Source: Argyresthia goedartella (lineage: Eukaryota; Arthropoda; Insecta; Lepidoptera; Argyresthiidae). Taken from it: a stretch of 64,000 nucleotides of DNA. The stretch's first letter is position 1; each line of letters begins with the position of its first letter. The stretch covers positions 46,152,208-46,216,207 of the forward strand of contig OX463806.1 of the NCBI GenBank assembly GCA_949825045.1. The letters are read 5' to 3'. The notes under the pieces were generated by a model that was not told the origin of the DNA, did not search any database, and worked only from the letters and a program-made list of their open reading frames with translations. A program made the translations under genes and the position numbers. This document shows positions 33,840 to 44,139 of this stretch, one piece after another.

Positions 33840-34161
33840 CACGTTCAGCGCCAGTGTATCTTTAATGATACACCATAGGGTGCTTTCTCACAGGCCAGTG
33901 TATACCTATAATTTTGCAGTATTATTTTTTAAGAAAAACCCCATATTTTCTTTATTTTTTAAGATATTTACACCACAAAAACACAGGCACATTCTCCAGG
34001 GCCAACGCTTTTGAATGCGCTACCAAAATGTATGAAACTGTGTATATTGTGGGATACACCGGCCTCCGAAGTCGGGCAGTGTGGTGTATCATTAAGAATA
34101 CAATGGCCTGTGACAAAGCACCCTATGGTGTATCATTAAAGATACACTGGCGCTGAACGTG
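33840..34161. mobile_element. piggyBac-type MITE, 322 bp, with TTAA duplications
   Basis: TTAA at 33836-33839 and 34162-34165 flanks inverted repeats that start CACGTTCAGCGCCAGTG and match for about 63 bp with two differences. Within each terminal repeat, GTGTATCTTTAATGATACAC is itself a small hairpin. TTAA target choice and the CACGTT start are typical of piggyBac-derived non-autonomous elements. No coding capacity. Confidence 0.88.
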
Positions 34162-34630
34162 TTAATTAGAAATTCCTTGAATCTTTGAAACCACACGTTG
34201 ACACCCCACAACCCGCCCCATCCCGCGCTCCACGCAACGGGGAAAGCGTAGTAAATAACAACTAATGACGGCCGCTCTAGCCTAGCGGGTAGTGACCCTG
34301 CCTACGAAGCTGACGGTCCTGGGTTCGAATCCCGGTTAGGGCAAATATTTGTGTGATGAGCATGAATACTTGTTTCTTAGTCTTGTTGTACAATACTGAG
34401 ACCTAATCAAGCACAATCGTAGCCATATCAACGGTATAAAATCCAGAAAGGGTAACTATAGAGCACGAGATCAGGCGAATGTACAATTGACTATGGTGTA
34501 TCATTAAAGATACACTGGCGCTGAACGTGTTAATTAGAAATTCCTTGAATCTGTGAAACCACACGTTGACACCCCACAACCCGCCCCGTCCCGCGCTCCC
34601 CGCACGCACCGGGGGAAGCGAAATAAACGC
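34123..34630. repeat. direct duplication of the MITE right end plus its flank
   Basis: 34123-34255 and 34491-34630 are near-identical, 368 bp apart. Each holds the right end of the MITE, the TTAA and about 90 bp of flanking DNA (CACACGTTGACACCCCACAA). Because flank is included, this is a segmental duplication after insertion, not a second transposition. A SINE lies between the copies. Confidence 0.85.
34268..34395 (+). mobile_element. SINE family A relative, plus strand
   Basis: tRNA-like head (CTCTAGCCTAGCGGGTAGTG, box B GGTTCGAATCC), then GGGCAAATATTTGTGTGATG as in family A. The body is short or diverged. It is not a tRNA gene, as the head runs straight into the SINE body. Confidence 0.78.
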
Positions 34631-34702
34631 AGCCGCTGCTTGCCTCTGTCTCGCAAAACTCAAAACAAAAATAATAATCATAATATAATAATACCTTGGC
34701 CG

Positions 34703-34934
34703 CCATTTACACACATTGATCTAGCCCCAAACTAGGATTCCCTGTATCTTGGGTACTAGACAACGATACACATACTTATATAGATAAATATTATACTTAG
34801 ATAGATAAACAACCATGACTAGGGTACAAACATCCGTGCTCATCAAACAAATATTTGCCCCCACCGGGACTCGAACCCGGGACCTTTGGTTTCGTAGGCA
34901 GCGTCACTGCCGACTCCGCCATTCGGGTCGTCAA
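34703..34934 (-). mobile_element. SINE family A, copy 3 (complete)
   Basis: Minus strand: GACGACCCGAATGGC head, box B GGTTCGAGTCCCGGT, and the full body to GATCAATGTGTGTAAATGGC. Nearly identical to 11783-12013. Confidence 0.9.
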
Positions 34935-35088
34935 AAATAATGTACTTTTACAGGTCAAACACTCAGGTCTCATATACATGGAGAAAATAAAAACAAATAT
35001 GATAAACGTAACTCGCAGGTTCTATGCGCCTTTTATACAATTGCTGCGACGGCGGACAGCAATACCGATGTGTATCTAATGTATAAAT

Positions 35089-35308
35089 ATTAAACTGCGC
35101 ATCAAAAATACTGATTTACACATCAAACATCAAGACAAAATGCTTCGGTAGCTTAGGTGAAGGGTAAAGGGGATGAGCGAATCGAAGCCCCCTTTATCCT
35201 TCGAGTTAGGTTGAACATGCAAGAACAACAAAAAATACTTAAAAATAAACTTGAGTACATATCATCTTTTTTTGCTGCGAATCAGTAATGTTGATGTGCG
35301 ATTAAATA
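35089..35308 (+). mobile_element. MITE family A, copy 2
   Basis: Left TTAAACTGCGCATCAA and right (other strand) TTTAATCGCACATCAA are inverted. The core GCTTAGGTGAAGGGTAAAGG and CTTTATCCTTCGAGTTAGGT is itself loosely palindromic. Confidence 0.78.
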
Positions 35309-35751
35309 CTACCCGTATCTATCTATCTATCTGCTTGCTCACTGAGAATTCCGAACTAACCAGTAAATCTGAGTTAGTGAAAAGGACAGGCCTAGCTAGA
35401 GTACCTAGTACCTAGATTAGAACTAGAACACTCTGGGTCGTGGGAAGCTGAATCTTTACACATCCCTAATGAATTACATTACTAAACATAAACCCCTCAA
35501 CGACCCAATCCAATTTTAAGGCATCGCGATTTTGAACTGAATGCCATGTTGATGTCGCAGTTGGTTGGTTAAATCAGACTCTTAACTAACTATCGAGACC
35601 TTTAATTAAATGCCGACGTTTAACCAAGTCACTAGCATTTTGATTTAAATAAAGCATCGTCGAAAACGTTTAACAATCTGTCTTACCGAAAGCCTGCATG
35701 TTGGAAAACAAGATGGCGTCACGACAACAGCTGATTTGCACAGCATATATC

Positions 35752-35860
35752 AGGGCAAAACATTGCGGTAGCTTAGGTGAAGGGTAAAGGGGATGACCGA
35801 AGCGAAGTCCCCTTTATCCTTCGTGTTAGGTTGAACATGTAAGAACAACAAAAACACAAG
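35752..35860 (+). mobile_element. MITE family A core fragment
   Basis: TTGCGGTAGCTTAGGTGAAG and CTTTATCCTTCGTGTTAGGT as in 35089-35308; the inverted ends are missing. Confidence 0.65.
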
Positions 35861-35879
35861 TACACATAAAAAAATATTT

Positions 35880-36160
35880 ATATTGATCAAATCAAAATCA
35901 AATCAAATCAAAAATCATTTATTTCCATAGGATGTTGTTACATCACTTAGATCCGTCATTACATTTTTTTGGGTGAGTTCACTAACCCAATGGCGGAATC
36001 TGTGGAGAAGAGCTCACCGAAGAAACTCCACAGTCGTCGCATCTTTTGCGTTTCCTTTTTTAAATAAAATATTGTCAAATTACAAAATGAATGCTAATTA
36101 TATATCGAAACAGCCTGTTACTCAAACAATCTATTCCCATGGACATCTGTCCTCTAAGTA
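35880..36160 (-). mobile_element. LINE 3' tail with (TTTGA)n-type end
   Basis: AAATCAAATCAAATCAAAAA at the left is a LINE tail repeat in antisense, followed by a 3' untranslated-like stretch. The family is not otherwise present in the window. Confidence 0.5.
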
Positions 36161-36379
36161 ATCAGATATCCAAAATTGAATATACAATTGTGTTGTTGCC
36201 TAGGAACTGACGGAATTTTAGTGACTTGGTTAAACGTCGGTATTTAATTAACGGTCTAGAGAGTTAGTTAAATGTCTGATTTAACCAACTAACTGCGACA
36301 TTGATATAATTCAAAACCATTCCTGGCCATGTAACAATCAGATAATTTTACTATCTTAAGGACATAACCGGACGTTCAG

Positions 36380-36560
36380 TGTTTCGGATGACACGTTAAG
36401 CTGTAGGCCCCGGCTACTATCGCTACGTGGTGGTGGTACAACCCCTACATCAACTCGCACTGAGCCAGCGTGGTGGAGTATGGCTTAATCTTACTCGCAT
36501 CCGGGCAAAGGCCTGTGCCCCTCGGTGGGGACATTAAAGGGCTACAACATTATTATGATA
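36380..36560 (+). mobile_element. SINE family D tail
   Basis: GATGACACGTTAAGCTGTAG, CACTGAGCCAGCGTGGTGGA, GTATGGCTTAATCTTACTCG and GGGGACATTAAAGGGCTACA. The same sequence is interrupted by the hAT element at 43.9 kb and reversed at 31.5 kb. Confidence 0.75.
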
Positions 36561-36639
36561 TATATTATAACGGGGGAAATGACTGCTATTTCAGCCCGTG
36601 CTGGATGTGAGGTTAAACTTACGTGAAATACTTATGTGG

Positions 36640-36810
36640 CGTTTGATCTGTCTCATGAGCGAAAGGTCCTGGGTTCGAAGCCCGGCTGGGAGGAAGAAAA
36701 TAGAACCCCAGCTCTTGGATGTTTCACGTGTGGGACGCTGTTTCTGGTTCCTACAACTCAGGGCATCCGTGGGGCCAGAAGCAATGTATGTGCTTGTTTT
36801 AAGAAGGTTT
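36640..36810 (+). mobile_element. SINE family B (head and body)
   Basis: Box-B-bearing GGTCCTGGGTTCGAAGCCCG followed by the body with GGGGCCAGAAGCAATGTATG. It follows SINE D within 80 bp. Confidence 0.72.
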
Positions 36811-37429
36811 CGTAATTCTTCATTCTTTATTACACAGACCTATAAAAAAGCCGTTACATTGAAATAAATCAACAAAGGCGGGCTTATCTCTAAAAAGAGA
36901 TTTCTTCCAGCAAACAAAGTCTTGTTGGTGTTTAGTTGAATCTTAAAAACCTACAATATAATAAAAATATCGAACATCGCAAACGTGCATGTATCTACGA
37001 TTATTTACTATGTTCTTAGTATCCCTGAGAGTAATTTATACCCAACCAAGTTTGCAACACTGAAAAACCTATGCTTCTCCCGTGGTGCTCGAAAAACTGC
37101 AAAATTCTGGCACTTGCTGCAGTTTTTTTTTGAGAAAGCTACCATAGGGAATCGCTATCATGGTATCATAACTCTTCTTTTGTAAAGTGAAATTTCAAAC
37201 AACCAGAGCTCTCTATTCATTGTTTGCGTATACCCGCAAACAATCTAACCAGCCAGTCCAAAGATCAGCATTTTTCCAGAAAAAAAAAAAATATCGGTAA
37301 GGTCATTGGGAAAAGCAGAAAAGCCTAGAGCACTTAAGCCTAGAGCACTAGAGCCTTTGCAAGCCACCATTCTGAGCAGGATCTGAGTTCGTCAGTGGCC
37401 TATCCCCAGACACACGGGTTTTGGTCAAC
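36811..37429. other. non-coding, nothing recognised
   Basis: Contains a short CCTAGAGCACT duplication at 37324-37352. Confidence 0.4.
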
Positions 37430-37860
37430 CCGTGACCATCTCGTCATCCATATGAGGATGTCATCCATTGTTGGGGGACCACCATTGGTAGGTCCTCCAT
37501 CAATGATATTTTGCAGCCTCTATGGTAGGGCGAGGCGGGCAAGCTTGACATTGGCCGTTGCTGCTGATTTAACAAATACTGTGTACCGTAGTGTCTTCAG
37601 CAATCCCTTATCATCGTTCATCAAGATCTTCTCGCCAGAATTTTCAACGTCTTCCTTGTTAGAATGTGGATCAAGGAAAATGCTGGCGAGGTCTATTCAG
37701 TGGGGACTTCTTTTGAGGACATTGCATTACTTCATCTTGCTTTGCCAGAAGAGGGCAGAGGTGGTTTCACCACCATTGTTGGCATGCAACAATATAACCA
37801 TCCCTCCTAGAACCTGCGTTCCTCCAAATGTGAAGGATTTCATAATATATTTTGCAACAT
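37430..37860 (-). pseudogene. degenerate transposon-borne coding sequence
   Basis: Read on the minus strand, broken frames give LLHANNGGETTSALFWQSKM, ASIFLDPHSNKEDVENSGEK, LKTLRYTVFVKSAATANVKL and ARLALP. The order LRY..F.K..A......LP resembles the C-terminus of a repeat-encoded protein common in insect genomes that usually continues LPPT..A...H..R...QVQ.W. Stops interrupt it. Assignment is tentative. The 155-codon frame on the plus strand is its shadow. Confidence 0.35.
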
Positions 37861-38285
37861 AATATATAAAGGTTTGCATAATATATTCACACTAACACTC
37901 ACTACACCCCAAATCACGAACACACACTTCATACAAAAAATCTTCCATTCAAGCACAACACTTACACTCACACTTAACAATTTCACATACACTCATCGCA
38001 GCACGAACTGATGAATATTGCATTGTATACATTTTTTTTTGTTTTGTTTTTCCTCTTCTAATTTTTTCTAATTGTCATAAACATAACTAAATTATTATTA
38101 TTATTATTTTTTTACAAAAAAGTTAGCCAAATGTATTATAAATGTTATTAAGAAACACGTTTTTGGGAAGAACTGTCTCCCTAGATACAGTATTTTAGGA
38201 AGTTAGTTAGGAAGACAGGGAACCATATTGTATTGTGTAAAACAATTTGTGAAATAAAGAATTTTTACTTGACTTTACTTTACTA
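37861..38285. other. probable repeat tail ending in ACTTTACTTT
   Basis: CACTCACACTTA-rich DNA, then AATAAAGAATTTTTACTTGA and an ACTTTACTTTACT end, like a retroposon 3' terminus on the plus strand. Family not identified. Confidence 0.4.
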
Positions 38286-38460
38286 TTTTTCTGGATAACA
38301 ACGCACAGCCTAAACTGCTGGTCCTAGAGATATGAAACTTAGTACCTGTACTTTGTAAACTTTCCATAAATTGTGTCGGGTAGCTTTAGAGCTACCAAAT
38401 CATCCACTAAGGGAAATAGGAGGTTACAGTTTGTATGAAAACTTCACTTGTGATGAAGCA

Positions 38461-38690
38461 GAAATGTTGCAGGTAGCTAGTTTGTAGGTATGAGACGTCA
38501 ACTAAGTAAGTGATTTTTCAAATTTCCCACCGCTAAAGGGGGGATGGGGGTGAACTTTGTAAGGAGATAAAAAACTAGTTGACCTAATGAAGCTGTTATC
38601 TGGCAACTAGGTATTCTATAGCTATGAGACGTCAGCTCAGTAAAGTTTTGAACGAGATTTGTCCCCACAAGGGGGGTTGTGCCAGTTAGT
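38461..38690. repeat. two diverged tandem repeats
   Basis: TAGGTATGAGACGTCAACTAAGTAAG (38485) and TAGCTATGAGACGTCAGCTCAGTAAA (38619), each followed by CAAATTTCCCACC or CGAGATTTGTCCCC and a G5-G6 run; period about 134 bp. Short motif pieces only are quoted; the units are about 75% alike by eye. Confidence 0.65.
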
Positions 38691-38879
38691 GTCAGAATTT
38701 CGCAGTTTTTCAAGAATCACGGGCATAGCTCAGGGTTTTTAAGGGTTGCATTTGCGATGTTTGCCTTTTTTGTTGATATTTAAACTGTACAACTAGCGAC
38801 ATACATTCAGTTAGACACATAGGAGACTAGTAACAGCACTATCACAAGCCTTAAACGTCCAACAATCGGAGTTTTTAAT

Positions 38880-38945
38880 TCAACCTCCCCGGTGTGGATT
38901 CGAACCCCTCTATGTGAGGCCGAACCATTGCTGAGCCACAGATGA
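38880..38945 (-). mobile_element. tRNA-derived SINE head (relic)
   Basis: On the minus strand, a box-B-like GGTTCGAATCCACACC. Too degraded upstream for a tRNA gene. Confidence 0.45.
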
Positions 38946-40619
38946 CATCAAAGAAGTTAGGAAGTACCAGCGATATCATCCAGTACAATAATGATGTGTC
39001 CAGATTCGAAAACACGTCATTTCGTCCGAACTCGCGTTGGGGCCTCAATATAGCGCGAGTAAAGAATTAACTCGGTTAATTAAAGCAATAAATTGTGAAG
39101 TGGTTAGGGGCATTCCGACCGAGGGTAATACTGAGCTAAAATTGCTGCACTCTGTATTATTTGGCCGAAAGAAAGTCACAATTAAGCCATTTGGTTGAAC
39201 GGCCTTTGATTTGAGGAGAGTTTAACATTGAGAGATGTCAGAGCACTCTGTTTTGTAGAGTACAACATGAAGTATTGATTTGATAAACAAGGACTCACTC
39301 AGAGGTGCCTCTGCCTGTTGGGGTAAACTGCTGTTTTGAGGAATGCCACTTTGCTCACGATATCCAAACATGTTGGCCCACCTAGATACGAGAATATTTA
39401 CATAATTCTGACACTGCCCTGTGTCAACTGGAAACTTCTAAGTCGTAATTCTTACAGAACATATTTTCAGTAAGTCATTGTACTCGAACAATGTATGAAG
39501 CATGCACGATGTTTTGAACTTCAAAGAAAAACATTTTGTGTTGTTGATACCACGATATCATCAACGAATACGACCACTTATCCTTTTTTGGTCTTTATTG
39601 CTTGGAGATAAAGCCTAAACGTGATGGATCTGTTGAAAGTACAGCTCAGACGGAGCAATTGATTCCTGAGTGATATTGAACCTATCTGAAAGGTTCATAG
39701 CTAATCCTTTTAAAAATGTCTTATAATATATCATATCTCCATATTTGCAGCGTAGGCCCCCTGAAGGCCCCCTGACCTCAAATGAGAATAATCGTACATA
39801 TCGTAGAGGTATATGTGTTAGTGTGATAAAATAGTTCCAACTATTTCAAGGAATTGTATGTTTATTAAGGTCAATATTATTTAGCCTTGTATTATAGGTC
39901 TATATTTAAACATGCGTTCCAATAAAAAATAAACCTAATATTGGTAGCTGGTACCGTTTCCACTGGCATTGGTTGTAAGAATGAGTAAGTACATAAAATA
40001 ACGAAATGAACAGGCCCATGCTACTTATTGTGCTTATACAGAACAGTACACATAGCAATTGTCAAAGTTGATGAAAAGGCGTGCTGGCAGAAGGAGGAAA
40101 ACGTGACAACGCAGCATCAGGGTTTGGACGGGAGTGGCCAGCGCATCTGATACGCCAAGAAGAGCGGATAACGTAGAGCTGACCGCCAACCTCCAATAGC
40201 TACTGTAGATGCACAAAAACAAGAAGGGCTGCATATTAAACGAGGCAGAGCCCAGGTGATCCCGTTTCTTGATGTACCTGAATAATAATAACAGACTTCT
40301 TTAGTGCGAGTTGTACCAGAAGAGAGATAACAGCAGCTTTCTCACGAGCACGAGTCTATATATGGAAGTTATACCCCGTTCTATTGCGACTAGTCTTAAA
40401 TTTTCTCTACTCACTAGATCTAGACGCTAGACTCGGTTTGGAGAAATTGTGCGGATAAAAAACTATGTAATACGTAAGGGCAATCTGAAAACTGATTGCT
40501 TATCGCTTCCGAAACTCCTACCGTGAAACAGTGTCATATGACTGACTCCAAAAAACAATCCAACACCTCATGTGGTGTTGAATTGGTTTTTGAAAGGGAA
40601 CCCAAATAAAATATATACA
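38946..40619. other. non-coding, nothing recognised
   Basis: Has an imperfect inverted repeat at about 40549-40594 (AATCCAACACC / GGTGTTGAATT). No exon or family seen. Confidence 0.4.
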
Positions 40620-40800
40620 GACACATACATTGCTTTTGGCGCCACACGAGGCTCTCCTGTGTCGTGGGTACCAGAAACAGCAACGTCACACATAAACTTC
40701 TAAGATCTGGGGTTTTTTTCTTTCTCCCCAGCCATGCAGGATCTGAATCCAGGACTTCCCGCTTGGGAGTAAGAGGTTCGAACCGCAGAGGCGTCGACGA
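40620..40800 (-). mobile_element. SINE family B, full-looking copy
   Basis: Antisense body (TTGCTTTTGGCGCCACACGA, CCTGTGTCGTGGGTACCAG) then head with AATCCAGGACTTCCCGCTTG and GGTTCGAACC. Confidence 0.75.
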
Positions 40801-42440
40801 TGTTTAATTATTTGAACCTATCAGGGTTTCTTTTTAAACTGTTTTCTAGCGGAGTTCTTGACTCGATATTGAGATAAACTTTTGGTATCTAGGTCTGAAA
40901 CTTGTGCACTCTTCCCAAGAATTATTCTTTCTTTTCATTATGATTACTTGACAGTTGACACAGAAGACCATTTCGAAAGACCCATCAGCCATGTAACAAC
41001 AGTCTAACAATGGCATTTGGGTTGTTGTTTTATCAACAAAACGCTGCAAATCTTTTCTCCTGCCAGCATTGTTTGAATAGTAAAAAGTTTTAAAATTGTC
41101 CGACAAACTAAGCGTTTGGTTTTACGTTCGGATTTTCCGTTTGTCAATTTAGTAATTAGGTAAATTTGTTATTTTGAGACAATCCTGAGAAAAAAAATGA
41201 CAAATAGGCCCACGTGCACAACCGACCACTACAAGCTTGAACGACACTCAAAGTCGCATGTTTATGCGTTCGGATAGTATTATAGTATCTGTGGTTCGGG
41301 AAACAATATTTAAGCGGCACTTGGTTTTATTCCATTAATTAGATGTCTGTGTAATTAGTTAAAGTCGGGCTTCAAGGATTCTCCGAAACGATAAAGATAA
41401 GGCGAAAAGCAATCGCATTATGATTTTATGAGTTTTATGACTCATAGTAGCTAGTGAATGCAATGCCAATCCTGATTACTTGAGTTCCATCTGTAAAGGC
41501 GTGTAGGTGAAATTTTTGCTTATTGTACAGTTAATTAAGTTTCTGATAAGCTGTGTTGCTGACGTCACGATCATCTATGGTCTACAGAGAATTAACAACC
41601 CGAAAGTATACCAATAAACTACCTATCCCATTCCATGGCTGTTAGGATTCAGTTTAGCAAGTCACATGGATGGAGTTAAGACGAATTGCACTGGTGAGGT
41701 TAGCAAATGTGTTGATGTGACAACTGTTGTGGAACTGTATTAATTTTATTTAAATTTTTGCGTTTTGTTTCATATACTACTGGGTTTATTTTATTTGTAC
41801 CACCAAACCTTCAATTCATCAAAAAAAGTTGGGATGTTCTCGCAATGATGAGCATCGTTGTGGCCTTTTTAAGTCTAATGTCAAACTTTGTGTTGTGAAT
41901 TGCTAAATAATTTCCTTTGTTGTACTAGCAATCACCCGGCTTCAGAGTGTTTTCAGATAAGACCAGTTACAATACCAATTAAGTACAAGAAACAACACAT
42001 TTGGTTACAATTTCAACATGTTCACACCTTCCTCTGTAGAGTTCCTATCGTCTCTGAAGTGTTTTTGGGGCCACATTTATTTTGATATCACTAAAGGATA
42101 TTTTAACAGTAAATAAATGGAAAATGGCAAGAGAACTCTAGAAAATTCTCGGACGACATCCTCGCTCTGAATCCATGCTGCCACCATTTTCAGCTAATAT
42201 TCTGTAACAGATCACAAGTATCCAACTAGTCTGCTTCCATGCTCTTCTATTGCAACCGCTCCATTCAAACCCTTTTCATATCCTAGCGTCCTGGATTCGT
42301 CGCCAGGTTATTTTTGCCCACCCTCTCCTCCTACAGGAAATTCAAACCTACTTACATTAAAACTTTTTCTTACCGCTCTCGAAAATTGACGAACCGGAAT
42401 CATCTGAGAAACGGAATTAGTTACTCCTTTTCTTTTCACC
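40801..42440. other. non-coding, nothing recognised
   Basis: AT-rich, with an 86-codon minus-strand frame (40846-41106; two CXXC-like cysteine pairs, DCCYMADGSFEMVFCVNC) that has no splice or family support. Confidence 0.35.
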
Positions 42441-42530
42441 CTCTTCATAGACTGACACACCCCGCCCGGGACTCGAACCCTGCCCCGGGGCGGCCACTTG
42501 TGCACGTCGCTCTTCGGACAGGGGGTGTCT
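42441..42530 (-). mobile_element. tRNA-derived SINE head (relic)
   Basis: CCGCCCGGGACTCGAACCCTG is an antisense box-B-like motif in a GC-rich stretch. Confidence 0.4.
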
Positions 42531-42837
42531 TTGAACAAGTTTTTTCTCGTCAACATTCGACTTCCTCAGTATTGAGCTAGCGGATATGGGGTCCTAAAGT
42601 GCACTTTTGTGCATTGAATGTCTGCGTGCGCATGTTATCCGTTCGTCTGACATAATAATAGTAATCATTCATTTCAGACCAAGTCCATATACAAGTGTTA
42701 ATAATTACTCTTAATATATATGTAAATAGTACAGTATAAACGCACTATAGTGCAGATCACACCAACATTATTATAATTTAGGCGCGAACCTATGCCATTC
42801 AATGTATGAGCTGCACAGACTACTTCCCCCCCGGTTT

Positions 42838-43215
42838 TGACTCGCGAAGGTTAGCAATTTTTTCAAGGATCAATGCATTTACTACTACAACAAGATAAGT
42901 CTGGAGATCTTGAAATTGCCATTTGAGCAATTTAAAAACCATGTTAAAGCGACTTAGTCGAAAAAGCGATATTACAATGTTCAAGATTATTTAAATGATG
43001 GGACTGTATGGGGTTCATCTGGCTCAACACAGACCTTGCTGTTAATAGTTTTGTAATTATTTAGTTAAGCACAAGCTATTTTTAAAAGAGATCTAAAAAT
43101 CAATTTATGGGAGCTTCTACGCCCTTCTTTTCCCACATTGGTCCAATGTAGGGAAGTGGCAAAAAATGACGATTGCTAAGTATATGTAAATATCTACGGT
43201 AATAAAGACATTTGG
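42838..43215 (+). mobile_element. LINE L1a, 5'-truncated 3' end
   Basis: Plus strand: the last 50 or so codons of ORF2 (frameshifted), closing with the codons for LNDGTVWG at about 42990-43015, then the 3' untranslated region and the tail GACATTTGGAATTTGGAATT. The tail shows a different terminal repeat (GGAATTT) from the GACTTT tails at 18.5 and 26.9 kb. Confidence 0.82.
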
Positions 43216-43780
43216 AATTTGGAATTTTGCAACCCAATGCCACATAAAGGGATGCTGTTATAACCTCCAGGAGACCCTTGGCGTTACCACGACCTCTGCG
43301 CAAGAGAGTCGCCATCCTTTTACGCACAATTGCGTGGAAGCCATCAACACGCGCCTCCGCAAACATCCGAAAAATGTCTTAAATAGATACCCACCATAGA
43401 TCCAGCGGTACTCAAGGAACTCCTTCGTTGTCTACCCACATACACATGATCCAAATTAGGAACTACGGTAAATAAAATAATGGACTATAAGTTGTAGCAT
43501 AAAATATACTAAAGTCAAAAGTTATGATTGCTTCATCAGCACAGGAATGCGTGATAGTTCAGAGGGGTAACTGGGCTTAATCTTTATCTGTATTATTGCC
43601 TAGCAGTACTGGCACATGGGAAGCCATCCTGCGGGTTGAGCGGCATCTGGCCGAGACAGGAACTGGTGGGTGCCCCGTATCTATGTGGCATTTGTTTCGA
43701 GAGCTTCAGATGTGTTGTGTTCCCACCCAAGCAACATTACAAGCTGTATTATATCACCACTCGGTGGTTAGTAGTCGTTA
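43216..43780. other. non-coding, unclassified
   Basis: Two moderately GC-rich coding-like frames (minus 43216-43366, plus 43596-43781) carry no recognised domain. Confidence 0.35.
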
Positions 43781-43885
43781 AGCCATGTCACAAGCCCTAA
43801 TAGGGTAGCTTGGAAGCATCCAACGGTCGGGTTGGCCACTAGCCCGACACCCCTCGATCAGTCCGCACTGAGCCAGCGAGGTGGA
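43781..43885 (+). mobile_element. SINE family D, interrupted by the hAT element
   Basis: GTTAAGCCATGTCACAAGCC to CACTGAGCCAGCGAGGTGGA. The sequence resumes at 45674 (GTATGGCTCAATCTCACTCG), as in 36450-36510, proving the insertion point of the hAT element. Confidence 0.78.
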
Positions 43886-44139
43886 GTATTGCTAACGTGA
43901 CCATTTATTTTTTACGCCAAAGCGGGACGCCTGCCAAATTTTGCATAAATTGGTCAAGTGCGAGTTGGATGCGCATACTTACCAATAAAACCTAAGGAGT
44001 AAATAATAATAAAAGAAACAAAAAATCTTCGGTTGCCTAACTCTAAAGAAAAAACAACTTGTTGCTTCTGTAAATGCTTTTATTTATTGTTATTCATACG
44101 GATGTTGATTTTTTTTAATTTATGTAACGTCTCTACTCT

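Larger units (their letters stand above)
35535..36325. mobile_element. long-inverted-repeat (foldback) element hosting other repeats
   Basis: About 85-100 bp at the left (ATGTCGCAGTTGGTTGGTTA, ATTAAATGCCGACGTTTAAC, CAAGTCACTA) recur as reverse complement at 36205-36315 with roughly ten per cent differences. Inside lie a MITE-A fragment (35752-35860) and the 3' tail of a LINE (35880-36160). The exact ends and target duplication could not be fixed. Confidence 0.7.

Noticed and set aside
34268..34345. A tRNA gene (tRNA-like sequence with boxes A and B)
   Set aside because: The tRNA-like part runs directly into a SINE body shared with other copies, and the stems are imperfect. The same applies to 12619, 24227, 36650 and the antisense heads at 10.8, 11.95, 34.9, 40.75, 49.6 and 59.9 kb.
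37395..37862. A 155-codon plus-strand protein
   Set aside because: The minus strand shows a better, family-like pattern (broken), so the plus frame is taken as its shadow.
41560..41567. Second CRE palindrome TGACGTCA as a promoter
   Set aside because: No GC-rich context, start site or exon nearby; an 8-bp motif is expected now and then in 64 kb.
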